Origin: Phycisphaeraceae bacterium
GTDB lineage: Bacteria > Planctomycetota > Phycisphaerae > Phycisphaerales > Phycisphaeraceae
NCBI GenBank assembly: GCA_003551485.1
Contig: PUMS01000365.1
Location: forward strand, 1-6,864
DNA length: 6,864 bases
Direction of reading: 5' to 3'
Within the stretch, counting starts at the first letter, position 1. The number at the start of each line of letters is the position of its first letter. The position numbers and the translations under genes are program-made. This document shows, piece after piece, positions 1 to 5,803 of the stretch. The notes beneath the pieces were generated by a model, which had not been told where the DNA came from, did not search any database, and saw nothing but the letters and a program-made list of their open reading frames with translations.

Positions 1-96
1 CCCCTGCCCCCCGGCACCTACCGCCTCCGCTGGCACATGCCCGGCGACGGCCACCGCGAGCATCCGGTCCACATCCTCCCCGCGGACACCCCGTGA
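1..96 (+). CDS. 3' end of an unidentified gene (partial)
   Basis: Frame 1 is open from the window edge to a TGA at 94-96, giving 31 residues that end in HPVHILPADTP. Nearly every codon ends in G or C, as in the complete genes here, which supports real coding. The start and most of the protein lie outside the window. The visible tail (LPPGTYRLRWHMPGDG) reads like closing strands of a beta-sandwich or other extracellular domain, but that is only an impression and I do not recognise the family. The gene converges on the leftward lyase-like gene ending at 317. The 220-bp spacer between them holds two strong inverted repeats that could end or stabilise transcripts from either side. Confidence 0.55.
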   Translation, partial: PLPPGTYRLRWHMPGDGHREHPVHILPADTP

Positions 97-100
97 AGCC

Positions 101-160
101 GTAACCGTCCACGGCCCACCCTACGCGCTACGCGCTGCGCGTCGGACCGTGGACGGTGAC
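101..160. repeat. Inverted repeat enclosing a tandem heptamer
   Basis: The arms 101-114 and 147-160 are reverse complements at 13 of 14 positions (core CCGTCCACGG / CCGTGGACGG). The 32-nt loop carries three tandem copies of a 7-mer at 121-141: CTACGCG, CTACGCG, CTGCGCG. It begins 5 nt after the stop of the upstream gene. There is no T tract on either side, so a classical intrinsic terminator is not supported. A dispersed intergenic palindromic repeat, or a 3'-end stabilising hairpin, fits better. Confidence 0.6.
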
Positions 161-262
161 TGTAATGATGACTATGGACATCACGGCCGCGCAATGAGCG
201 CCGTTGCCGTCGTCGGCTGCGGTCCGCGGACGGGGGCCGGGGCCGTATTGATGGCATGGGGG

Positions 263-301
263 GCATCACGCATTCGGGTTTGTCGCCGGGATGCGTGATG
301 C
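263..301 (-). terminator. 11-bp perfect hairpin downstream of the leftward gene
   Basis: GCATCACGCAT (263-273) and ATGCGTGATGC (291-301) are perfect reverse complements separated by 17 nt. On the minus strand the hairpin starts about 15 nt after the stop codon at 317-319, a usual place for a terminator or an mRNA 3' end. It is followed by C-rich sequence rather than a T run, so the terminator role is inferred from position only. A dispersed palindromic repeat is the alternative. Confidence 0.4.
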
Positions 302-316
302 TCCTTGCGCGGGGCT

Positions 317-2692
317 TCACTCGGCGCGATCGAGCACCAGGCGGTCATCTTCGATGCGGTAGATGCGCTCGCCCATGATCAGCTTCTGCTCGCCGGGGCC
401 GCCCTCGATGCGGAAGCGGGGGGCGGGGCCCTGCTGGACGGTGGTGATCTGGATGGTGTAGCCATCGAGCACCGTGCGGCGGCTGAGGATGTGGGCGCGG
501 CCGTCGGTGTGGCCGACGCGGTCGCCTTCGCCCTCGAAGCGGCCGCCGAGGTCGGCCGGTCGGCGCCGTTGCGGCTGCTGGTCCTGGCCGCGGCCGAAGC
601 GCTCCAGCAGGGCGGGGGGCAGGCCCTCCTGCTGCTGCTGGGGCCGCGCTGCGGGCGGTTCCTGCTCCTCCTCGCCGCCGCCGAGGTCGCGGACGTTGAT
701 GATCACCAGCTTGGCGCCGGAGGCGCCGGTCATGTCCGCCACGAAGGTGCCCCAGTCGGTCTCGATCCGCACCGCGTGGCCATCCTCGAGTTCGTCAAAA
801 CGGCGCTCGCTTCCGACGGGGCCGGTGAAGTCGCCGGGGCGGATGTTGGTATCCAGCCCCAGGCCCATGATGATGCCGCCCCCGCCGCCGGTGGTCGCGG
901 CGATGACATCATTGCCGCCGGTCCAGCCGCTGCGGAAGACGTGGTAGTTCTCCGTCGGGCCGCGCAGGTAGCGCGGCAGGACCTCATCGGGGTTCTGAGG
1001 CTCCTCGCCGATGGGCCAGAACAGCAGGGCGAACACCGCGTGATGGGGGTAGCGCATCGCATCGTAGGTGCGGGGCTCACGCGGCTCGATCTCGTTGTTG
1101 TAGAACCACAGCAAAGCGCGGCGGTGCTCCTCGGGCACGATGCCGAAGCCGCGGGCGAAGTCGCCGCCGCTGCTCATCCCGCCGCGGGGGAAGGCATCGC
1201 TGGCGTAGATGCCGCGCTGGGGGTTTCGCAGCCGGTTGTTCTCGCGCACCACCTCGTACATCCACTTGCTGATGATCCACCTGGCGCCGGTGAACGGCTC
1301 GACGAAGTCGCGACCCTCGGCCACGCGCAGGTTGATCAGGTAGGTCACCAGGCCGGTATTGGCGCTGAGGCGGCCGCCGTGGTGGCCCTCGAAGAACCAG
1401 GCCGAATCGCCATAGCCCACGCGCAGCGCCCGCTTGGCCCGCTGGAGGAACACGCGGTGGGCCCTCGTGGTGACCTCATCATCGGTGCCCGGATCGCCCA
1501 GGATGGCCAGGATGGCGGTGCCGGCGCCGCCGATCCAGGCCCCGTAGTGGTTCGAGTGCGGTGAGTGCTGGCCGCCGGTGGTGTTGAACAGCAGGTCGAA
1601 CTCGACCGGCTCGGCCATGGCGCGTTCATCGCCGAAGCTGTCGGGGTCGGGGTGGTGGATGCGTTCCTGAATGCGGCGGGCCACTTCCTGGCGGAATTCC
1701 TCATCCCAGGCGTGGTAGCACAGGTCGTAGGCCATGGCGATGGCGGCGTAGCTCGAACCGGCACGCAGCCGCCCGCCGGGCCGGACCCAACTGTAGCGCT
1801 GGTCGCGGTCGCGAATGCCCTCGAAGGCCTTCTCGACGGCCTCGCGGGCGAGGTCGGCGTATTTCTGCTCTTCGGTGAGTTGGTACAGCATGCCGAAGCC
1901 CATGCCGTGCCACAGGGTGTAGGCGCCGATGGGCAGGTTGCGACGGCCCCCGCCGTAGGCGCTGTCGGCCGTCTGGTAGTCCTCGGGCATGGCATCGCCG
2001 CCGCCCAGCAGCTTCCGGAGCCGCTCGACGATCTTCTGCCCTTCGGGCGTCTGGGCGCGGCGGCGGATGTCCTCGATGTCATCGGCGCGGAAAAGCAGCC
2101 GCGGGTGCTCACCCGGCTCGAACGGCTGAACACCCTCGACCGGCTCCGGCCACAGCGTCTGGCGGCGCTGGCCGCTGACCTCGCCGCTGACGGGCCAGTC
2201 GCGGAAGGTGCCGGTATAGGTGCCGGTGAAGCGGTCGCCGTCGCGCTGAAGGCGCAGCTCGTAGCGGCCCTCGCCGCCGGGCACCCACGGGTCGGCGTTG
2301 ACCGTGACCTCGATGGTCATGCGCAGGCTGCCATCGTCGCGCTCGGTGAACTGGGTCAGCTCGGCCTCGTGGTCCATCTGGTTGAACCAGCGGCTGCGGT
2401 CGTCGCGCTCGCCGCCGGGCGTTCGCATCCCGGCCCAGCCGGTGAACTTGCGCTTCCACTGCCCGTCGCGCTCGCCCAGGTGCAGCACCAGGTTGCGACG
2501 CTGGGCCTCGGGCGGGGGCTCCTGCTCGGTGAACAGAGCGCCTTCGAGCTCGAGGTCGACGTCGTAGTAGAACGTGCGGTCGATCTCGAACGCCGCGGCC
2601 GGCGCGGCCAGCAGGAAGCTGCCAACCAACGCCACGGCAAGGGCTTGAAGCGGATTGGCAAGATTGCACGAGTGATTTCCAGACCTGTTCAT
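317..2692 (-). CDS. Secreted heparinase II/III-like protein (divergent)
   Basis: This encodes a 791-residue protein. The ATG at 2692 is chosen because AGAGGA lies 6 nt upstream and the N-terminus is a signal peptide (basic NRSGNH, hydrophobic core about 14-31, likely cleavage after APAAA near residue 34). Codons further upstream are open but read through the divergent spacer. Visible layout: a beta-rich domain at about 37-175; then HPRLLF (196-201), TPEGQK, AYDLCYHAWD (321-330), SNHYGAW (380-386) and WFFEGHHGG (432-440) of the helical toroid; then FRSGW (586-590) opening the C-terminal beta-sandwich. N381-H382 could be the Asn-His pair of lyase active sites. The expected HxxHD after RSGW is not seen; a Gly run (602-606) stands there. 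Residues 671-720 are a Gln/Pro/Glu-rich insert. The superfamily cleaves uronate-containing polysaccharides by beta-elimination. Substrate and PL family are unassigned, and a non-lyase role is possible. Confidence 0.88.
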   Translation of the reverse strand: MNRSGNHSCNLANPLQALAVALVGSFLLAAPAAAFEIDRTFYYDVDLELEGALFTEQEPPPEAQRRNLVLHLGERDGQWKRKFTGWAGMRTPGGERDDRSRWFNQMDHEAELTQFTERDDGSLRMTIEVTVNADPWVPGGEGRYELRLQRDGDRFTGTYTGTFRDWPVSGEVSGQRRQTLWPEPVEGVQPFEPGEHPRLLFRADDIEDIRRRAQTPEGQKIVERLRKLLGGGDAMPEDYQTADSAYGGGRRNLPIGAYTLWHGMGFGMLYQLTEEQKYADLAREAVEKAFEGIRDRDQRYSWVRPGGRLRAGSSYAAIAMAYDLCYHAWDEEFRQEVARRIQERIHHPDPDSFGDERAMAEPVEFDLLFNTTGGQHSPHSNHYGAWIGGAGTAILAILGDPGTDDEVTTRAHRVFLQRAKRALRVGYGDSAWFFEGHHGGRLSANTGLVTYLINLRVAEGRDFVEPFTGARWIISKWMYEVVRENNRLRNPQRGIYASDAFPRGGMSSGGDFARGFGIVPEEHRRALLWFYNNEIEPREPRTYDAMRYPHHAVFALLFWPIGEEPQNPDEVLPRYLRGPTENYHVFRSGWTGGNDVIAATTGGGGGIIMGLGLDTNIRPGDFTGPVGSERRFDELEDGHAVRIETDWGTFVADMTGASGAKLVIINVRDLGGGEEEQEPPAARPQQQQEGLPPALLERFGRGQDQQPQRRRPADLGGRFEGEGDRVGHTDGRAHILSRRTVLDGYTIQITTVQQGPAPRFRIEGGPGEQKLIMGERIYRIEDDRLVLDRAE

Positions 2693-2697
2693 GGCGA

Positions 2698-2703
2698 TTC
2701 CTC
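2698..2703 (-). promoter_or_regulatory. Ribosome binding site of the leftward lyase-like gene
   Basis: On the minus strand GAGGAA ends 5 nt before the ATG at 2692-2690. It fixes the start at the signal-peptide methionine and excludes the longer open frame that continues to 2989. Confidence 0.75.
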
Positions 2704-2800
2704 TATGTCTGAGGGGAATTGGTGCAGGCGCACGTTGCCCGGTAGCCCGCTCCCCGGCCGCGGGCCACGTCAGGGACCGTGCCGCACCTTGCAGGGCGAC

Positions 2801-2810
2801 GGGGGGGGGG
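2801..2810 (+). repeat. G10 homopolymer in the divergent promoter region
   Basis: Ten consecutive G residues sit between GCGAC and CGGATCC, about 110 bp from the leftward start and 190 bp from the rightward start. Tracts this long are prone to slippage and to base-calling error. In a promoter region a length change would alter operator or promoter spacing. Confidence 0.9.
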
Positions 2811-2842
2811 CGGATCCCATCCACGAGCCAAACGCCGTTGCG

Positions 2843-2858
2843 CCGCGAATATTGCCGG
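2843..2858. promoter_or_regulatory. Candidate operator dyad at the centre of the divergent spacer
   Basis: The sequence CCG-CG-AATATT-GC-CGG is symmetric about 2850/2851 except at the two base pairs flanking AATATT. It is a short AT core in GC-rich surroundings and sits within about 5 bp of the midpoint of the spacer, a natural place for a regulator controlling both genes. A dyad this short can arise by chance, and no regulator is encoded in the window. Confidence 0.3.
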
Positions 2859-2898
2859 ACCCTGGGACTGTCTTGCGATTCCAGCCCATCCCGGAGGA

Positions 2899-2925
2899 GC
2901 CCCCTCGGGCAATAAACCCGGGGGC
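2899..2925 (+). repeat. Inverted repeat upstream of the rightward lyase-like gene
   Basis: GCCCC-CT-CGGG (2899-2909) pairs with CCCG-GGGGC (2917-2925) around a CAATAAA loop, giving nine base pairs with a 2-nt bulge. It lies about 75 nt before the start codon and could be an operator or, if transcribed, a leader hairpin. No T tract follows. Confidence 0.4.
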
Positions 2926-2987
2926 GGCGGCGTCGGGCAGGGAAGGCCGCTTCCGCCGCGCTGTGGCGTGGCCCGGCCCGACCCGAC

Positions 2988-2993
2988 AAGGAG
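2988..2993 (+). promoter_or_regulatory. Ribosome binding site of the rightward lyase-like gene
   Basis: AAGGAG with a 7-nt spacer precedes the ATG at 3001. It fixes the signal-peptide methionine as the start, against the open frame that extends back to 2779. The site lies inside a small perfect inverted repeat, GGAGT-T-ACTCC (2990-3000), so GGAG could pair with CTCC next to the start codon; the stem is short and its effect uncertain. Confidence 0.8.
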
Positions 2994-3000
2994 TTACTCC

Positions 3001-5424
3001 ATGAATCGCCATTCCATGTTCCGTTTCTGCGCCATCACCGCCCTCGCCATCGCCCTGCCCCTGACCGCCGCCGCGCCCGCCGCGCCCGCCGCGGCGGAGC
3101 AAGTGGAGCGGCCGTTCATCTGGATGAACCAGCAGGAGATCGAGGCCGCGCGCGAGCGGCTGGAGAACGAGCCCTGGGCCGAGACGGCCTACGAGCGCAT
3201 GTTCACCTACACCCGCGGCGGGCGGGCCGACAGCTTCCGGCGCCTGTTCGACTACATGGTCCGCGGCGATGAGGAAGCGGGCGAGCGCGAGAAGCGCATC
3301 CTGCTTCAGTTCATCGGCTACGAGGTCGACCACCGCCCCTGGTCCGATCAGTATGTCAACGCCCTGCGCTACGACATCTTCTACGATGAGCTGACCGATG
3401 AGCAACGCCAGGGCATCGAAGAAACGATGCGAAAGCACATCCAGCACGCCATCAACTGGCAGCGCGACTGGACGCGGACGAGCTGGCTGCCCAACATGCA
3501 GTGGCCGCGCAAGTTCAGCTCGCACCTGCTGGCCGTGGCGCTTCAGGATAAGGACCTCATCCGCGAGATCGCCGATGTCCGCGGCTCGTGGAAGTGGTAC
3601 ATGGATGAATACGTGGCCGACGGCCAGTTCTACATGGAGGAGTTCGGCAAGCAGTATTCGATGATCGGTGAGATGCTGCTGTGGTGCCAGGGCCTCGAGC
3701 GCCTGGGCATGAACGAGTTGGGGTACGGCTACGAGGGCGCCGGCGGCGCGACGATGAAGCGCTACCTGGCAAGCTACTTCACCATCGGCTACCCGCGCAT
3801 CGACATCCCCGGGGGCCTGCCTCAGTACCCGGTGGTGACGATGGGCGATGCCCGCGGCGGGCCGCAGCACACGCCCCACCGCGTGCGCTTCCCGCGCTAC
3901 AGCATCGACCAGCACGCCAACGTCGCCGGCTTCCTTGCCGATGGCCGCGGCGGGGATGCCCACTTCATGGGCGCCAACATGAACGGCCGCGACCACCGCT
4001 GGCAGATCGTCGAGAAGTTCGTCCGGCCGCTGTGGTTCGAAATGGCCCACCGCAAGTGGCCCGATGCCGGCTTCGACTACTTCCTGGCCCAGAAGCGCCA
4101 CCCCGGTGATGAGAAGTACATCCCCACGCTGTTTTTCGACCTCGACCCGATCGACCCGGCCGATGTGAGCCCGCCGCCGGCGCCCTCCGGTGTCTACCGC
4201 GAGCGCGGCTTCGCCATGCTGCGCGCCGATGAGAGCCCCGACTACTGGGAGTCGGCCGGGCCCGCGGTGTCGCTTCAGTTCTCGATGTACTACGTGCACT
4301 ACACGCACGATTCGTTCTCGCTGCTGGGCTATTACGCGCTCAACCGGCCGATCTACTACAACCGCCAGATCAGCGCCGGTTATGCCGGCGATGACCCCTG
4401 GACCGACTCGGTGCGCGGCCACGCCGGCGTCGTGGTTGACAGCCTGCGCGCCCGTCGCGTGGATAACGGCAATCACGGCACGCCCAACCACCGCGTGCGC
4501 GAGCACCTCGATGGTCCCGGCCGCTTCGTCGCCATCCAGGCCGAGGGCGTGTACCCCGACGTCAACCAGGAACGTGCCCTGGTGCTGACCGATGACTACC
4601 TCTTCGATGCCTTCTGGCTGGCAAGCGACCGCGAGCGCACCTACGACTGGAACGTCCACGCCCTGGGCTCGCATCACCGGGCCGGGGGTCAGCGATGGAC
4701 ACCCACGGATGAACTCGACGGCGGCGTGCTCTACGACCGCTCGGTCGCGGGCATGGCCCGGCGGCTGGAGCAGCGCGGCGACCGCTACGACCTCAAGGAT
4801 GTGCACCGCTTCGATGCCGGCGCAGAGCCCTGGTCGGTCAGCATGGTGCAGGACTTCGCCGGCGATGACATGACCGAAAGCGAGCTGACACCCCCCTGGT
4901 ACGAGCGCGGCGTGGGCGTGCGCGTGAGCATGCTGGCCGAGCCGGGCACGCAGGTTTTTACGGGCAAGACGCCGACCTTCGTCGGTGAGCCGTTCACTGA
5001 ACCCGAGACCGGTGGCGTGACGCTGCTTGTCCGCCGCGAGGCGCCGACCACGCTCTTCGCCGCCCTGCATGAGCCGTTCAAGGGCGGCAAGGGCGGCCAC
5101 CGCATCGACACCTTCGAGCGCATCGCGCAGCAGGGCGGCGCCCTGGCCGCGCGCATCGCCGGCGATGGCATCGACGACCGCGTGCTCATCCAGCTCGGCG
5201 AAGAAGGCATCGGCGAACCGGTCACGCTCGAATCCGAAGCCGGCGAGCGCTTCCGCTTCACCGACTATGCCCTCATCCGCATCGGCGATGACCGCATCGA
5301 TGCCAGCGGCGCCGTGCACAAGCTGAATCTGCGCGTGGAAGGTCGCCCGGCCCTCTACATCAATGGCCGACGAACCGATGCCACTGTGCGCAATGGAATA
5401 CTGGAATACACCGCAGTTCGGTAA
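3001..5424 (+). CDS. Secreted heparinase II/III family polysaccharide lyase
   Basis: This encodes an 807-residue protein. A signal peptide covers about residues 1-32 (MNRHSMFRFC, a hydrophobic stretch, then Ala/Pro repeats ending AAPAAA before EQVERP). Residues 40-380 are helix-rich, as expected of the (alpha/alpha) toroid of this superfamily. GVYRERGFAMLRA (397-409) begins the C-terminal beta-sandwich. HYTHDSFSLL (433-442) is the H-x-x-H-D signature; it is followed by a GxxY-type segment (459-461) and SVRGHAGVVVDS (470-481), corresponding to the usual HNTVVVDG motif. DDYLFDAF and YDWNVH (548-553) also fit the family. H433, H436 and D437 are the likely active-site or metal residues by family analogy. 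The expected reaction is beta-elimination of uronate-containing polysaccharide outside the cytoplasm. The last ~50 residues (LRVEGRPALYINGRR) form a short beta-rich tail. Substrate is not assignable from sequence alone. Confidence 0.92.
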   Translation: MNRHSMFRFCAITALAIALPLTAAAPAAPAAAEQVERPFIWMNQQEIEAARERLENEPWAETAYERMFTYTRGGRADSFRRLFDYMVRGDEEAGEREKRILLQFIGYEVDHRPWSDQYVNALRYDIFYDELTDEQRQGIEETMRKHIQHAINWQRDWTRTSWLPNMQWPRKFSSHLLAVALQDKDLIREIADVRGSWKWYMDEYVADGQFYMEEFGKQYSMIGEMLLWCQGLERLGMNELGYGYEGAGGATMKRYLASYFTIGYPRIDIPGGLPQYPVVTMGDARGGPQHTPHRVRFPRYSIDQHANVAGFLADGRGGDAHFMGANMNGRDHRWQIVEKFVRPLWFEMAHRKWPDAGFDYFLAQKRHPGDEKYIPTLFFDLDPIDPADVSPPPAPSGVYRERGFAMLRADESPDYWESAGPAVSLQFSMYYVHYTHDSFSLLGYYALNRPIYYNRQISAGYAGDDPWTDSVRGHAGVVVDSLRARRVDNGNHGTPNHRVREHLDGPGRFVAIQAEGVYPDVNQERALVLTDDYLFDAFWLASDRERTYDWNVHALGSHHRAGGQRWTPTDELDGGVLYDRSVAGMARRLEQRGDRYDLKDVHRFDAGAEPWSVSMVQDFAGDDMTESELTPPWYERGVGVRVSMLAEPGTQVFTGKTPTFVGEPFTEPETGGVTLLVRREAPTTLFAALHEPFKGGKGGHRIDTFERIAQQGGALAARIAGDGIDDRVLIQLGEEGIGEPVTLESEAGERFRFTDYALIRIGDDRIDASGAVHKLNLRVEGRPALYINGRRTDATVRNGILEYTAVR

Positions 5425-5469
5425 CGTTCTGTTGTAAGGAAAACTTTCTCTCCCCCTGAGAGCCACACA

Positions 5470-5484
5470 TGTCGCGTGGCGACA
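5470..5484. promoter_or_regulatory. Perfect TGTCGC dyad
   Basis: TGTCGC-GTG-GCGACA is a perfect 6-bp inverted repeat with a 3-nt centre, 45 bp after the lyase stop codon. The same hexamer recurs as GCGACA at 5765-5770 (within TGTCACGCGACA) and as TGTCGC at 5811-5816 between the -35 and -10 of the downstream promoter. The recurrence is suggestive of protein binding, but GC-rich hexamers recur by chance. Confidence 0.35.
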
Positions 5485-5523
5485 CCCAAAGCAATGAAGA
5501 CCGCGCAGTGCGGAAGGCTTTTA

Positions 5524-5633
5524 CTCCCCTCTCCCGCCGGGAGAGGGACTGGGGGGGGGTGAGGGAAGGCTTGCACGCATCAAGCGTCTCCTTCCTCACC
5601 CCGGCCCTCTCCCGCCCCCGGGAGGGGAGGGGG
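5524..5633. repeat. REPIN-like inverted pair of palindromic repeats
   Basis: Copy one (5524-5566) contains the perfect stem CCCTCTCCC-GCC-GGGAGAGGG (5527-5547), followed by a G run and GGGGTGAGGG. Copy two (5590-5633) is the same unit inverted: CCTTCCTCACCCC, then CCCTCTCCC, GCCCC and a GGGAG-rich arm with an inserted G or two. The facing tails GGGGTGAGGGAAGG (5556-5569) and CCTTCCTCACCCC (5590-5602) pair with one bulge around a 20-nt loop, so the whole block can fold as a long hairpin. Paired inverted palindromes between genes are the architecture of REP doublets (REPINs), usually spread in trans by RAYT transposases; none is encoded here. It may also act as a transcript 3' end for the lyase gene. 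Confidence 0.75.
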
Positions 5634-5699
5634 ATGGCAGAGGCTATGCCGCGCGACCGTCTGGGGGTGTCAGGCCCATCTTTAACAGTTTTCTCCGGC

Positions 5700-5732
5700 G
5701 AACCCCGCCTGGCGCTACCGTGAGCGGGGTTC
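5700..5732. repeat. 9-bp perfect hairpin upstream of the promoter
   Basis: GAACCCCGC (5700-5708) and GCGGGGTTC (5724-5732) pair perfectly around a 15-nt loop. No T tract follows on the plus strand; on the minus strand it is followed by CGGAGAAAACTG. It lies upstream of the 5804-5831 promoter and so would not be in that transcript. It could end read-through from the lyase gene or be part of a dispersed repeat. Confidence 0.5.
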
Positions 5733-5781
5733 AGGGCGGTACCGGGGCGGATCGGTAGTGTCACGCGACAGGGGGAATATT

Positions 5782-5794
5782 TTTGTATACCAAT
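5782..5794. promoter_or_regulatory. Candidate GntR-family (UxuR/ExuR-like) operator
   Basis: TTTGTATACCAAT contains the palindromic core GTATAC and differs at one base from the TTGGTATACCAA core I recall for UxuR/ExuR hexuronate-pathway operators. It ends 9 bp before the -35 element, in an AT-rich island that stands out from its surroundings. The resemblance is seen in the sequence; the assignment is from memory and uncertain, since no GntR-type regulator is encoded in the window. Confidence 0.35.
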
Positions 5795-5803
5795 ACTAAA
5801 TTG

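Larger units (their letters stand above)
2693..3000. promoter_or_regulatory. Divergent control region between two lyase-like genes
   Basis: This 308-bp spacer separates the start codons of two divergent secreted heparinase-like genes, so promoters for both must lie in or close to it. I could not pick a convincing -35/-10 pair for either direction. It does contain a G10 tract (2801-2810), a dyad around AATATT close to its midpoint (2843-2858), an inverted repeat on the rightward gene's leader side (2899-2925), and Shine-Dalgarno sites at each end. Frames on both strands stay open across much of it, but they lack start-site support and run against the two lyase genes. Confidence 0.6.

Noticed and set aside
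194..298. A 34-codon plus-strand frame (MSAVAVVGCGPRTG...) in the convergent spacer
   Set aside because: There is no Shine-Dalgarno, and its end lies within the 263-301 inverted repeat.
2693..2989. Upstream extension of the leftward lyase gene by 99 codons
   Set aside because: The extension is Arg/Pro-rich, has no ribosome binding site, and would bury the signal peptide in the protein interior.
2779..3000. Upstream extension of the rightward lyase gene by 74 codons
   Set aside because: The ATG at 3001 has AAGGAG at ideal spacing and begins a proper signal peptide; the extension reads spacer DNA including the G10 tract.
305..3004. Two consecutive plus-strand open frames (305-1564 and 1565-3004) antisense to the leftward lyase gene
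   Set aside because: The composition is Ala/Gly/Val-rich with no domain signature, and the second runs through the divergent control region to the start of the next gene. These are shadows of the sense gene's codon bias.
2770..5466. An 898-codon open frame on the minus strand, fully antisense to the rightward lyase gene
   Set aside because: It is Ala/Val/Gly/His-rich with no recognisable motif, no signal peptide and no ribosome binding site. The sense frame has clear family motifs and a Shine-Dalgarno. Long antisense frames are expected with G/C-ending codons.
5524..5633. CRISPR array
   Set aside because: There are only two repeat units, they are inverted rather than direct, and no regular spacers are present.
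5469..5723. An 84-codon plus-strand frame, and minus-strand frames over the same block
   Set aside because: The peptides are translations of the palindromic repeats, without ribosome binding sites.
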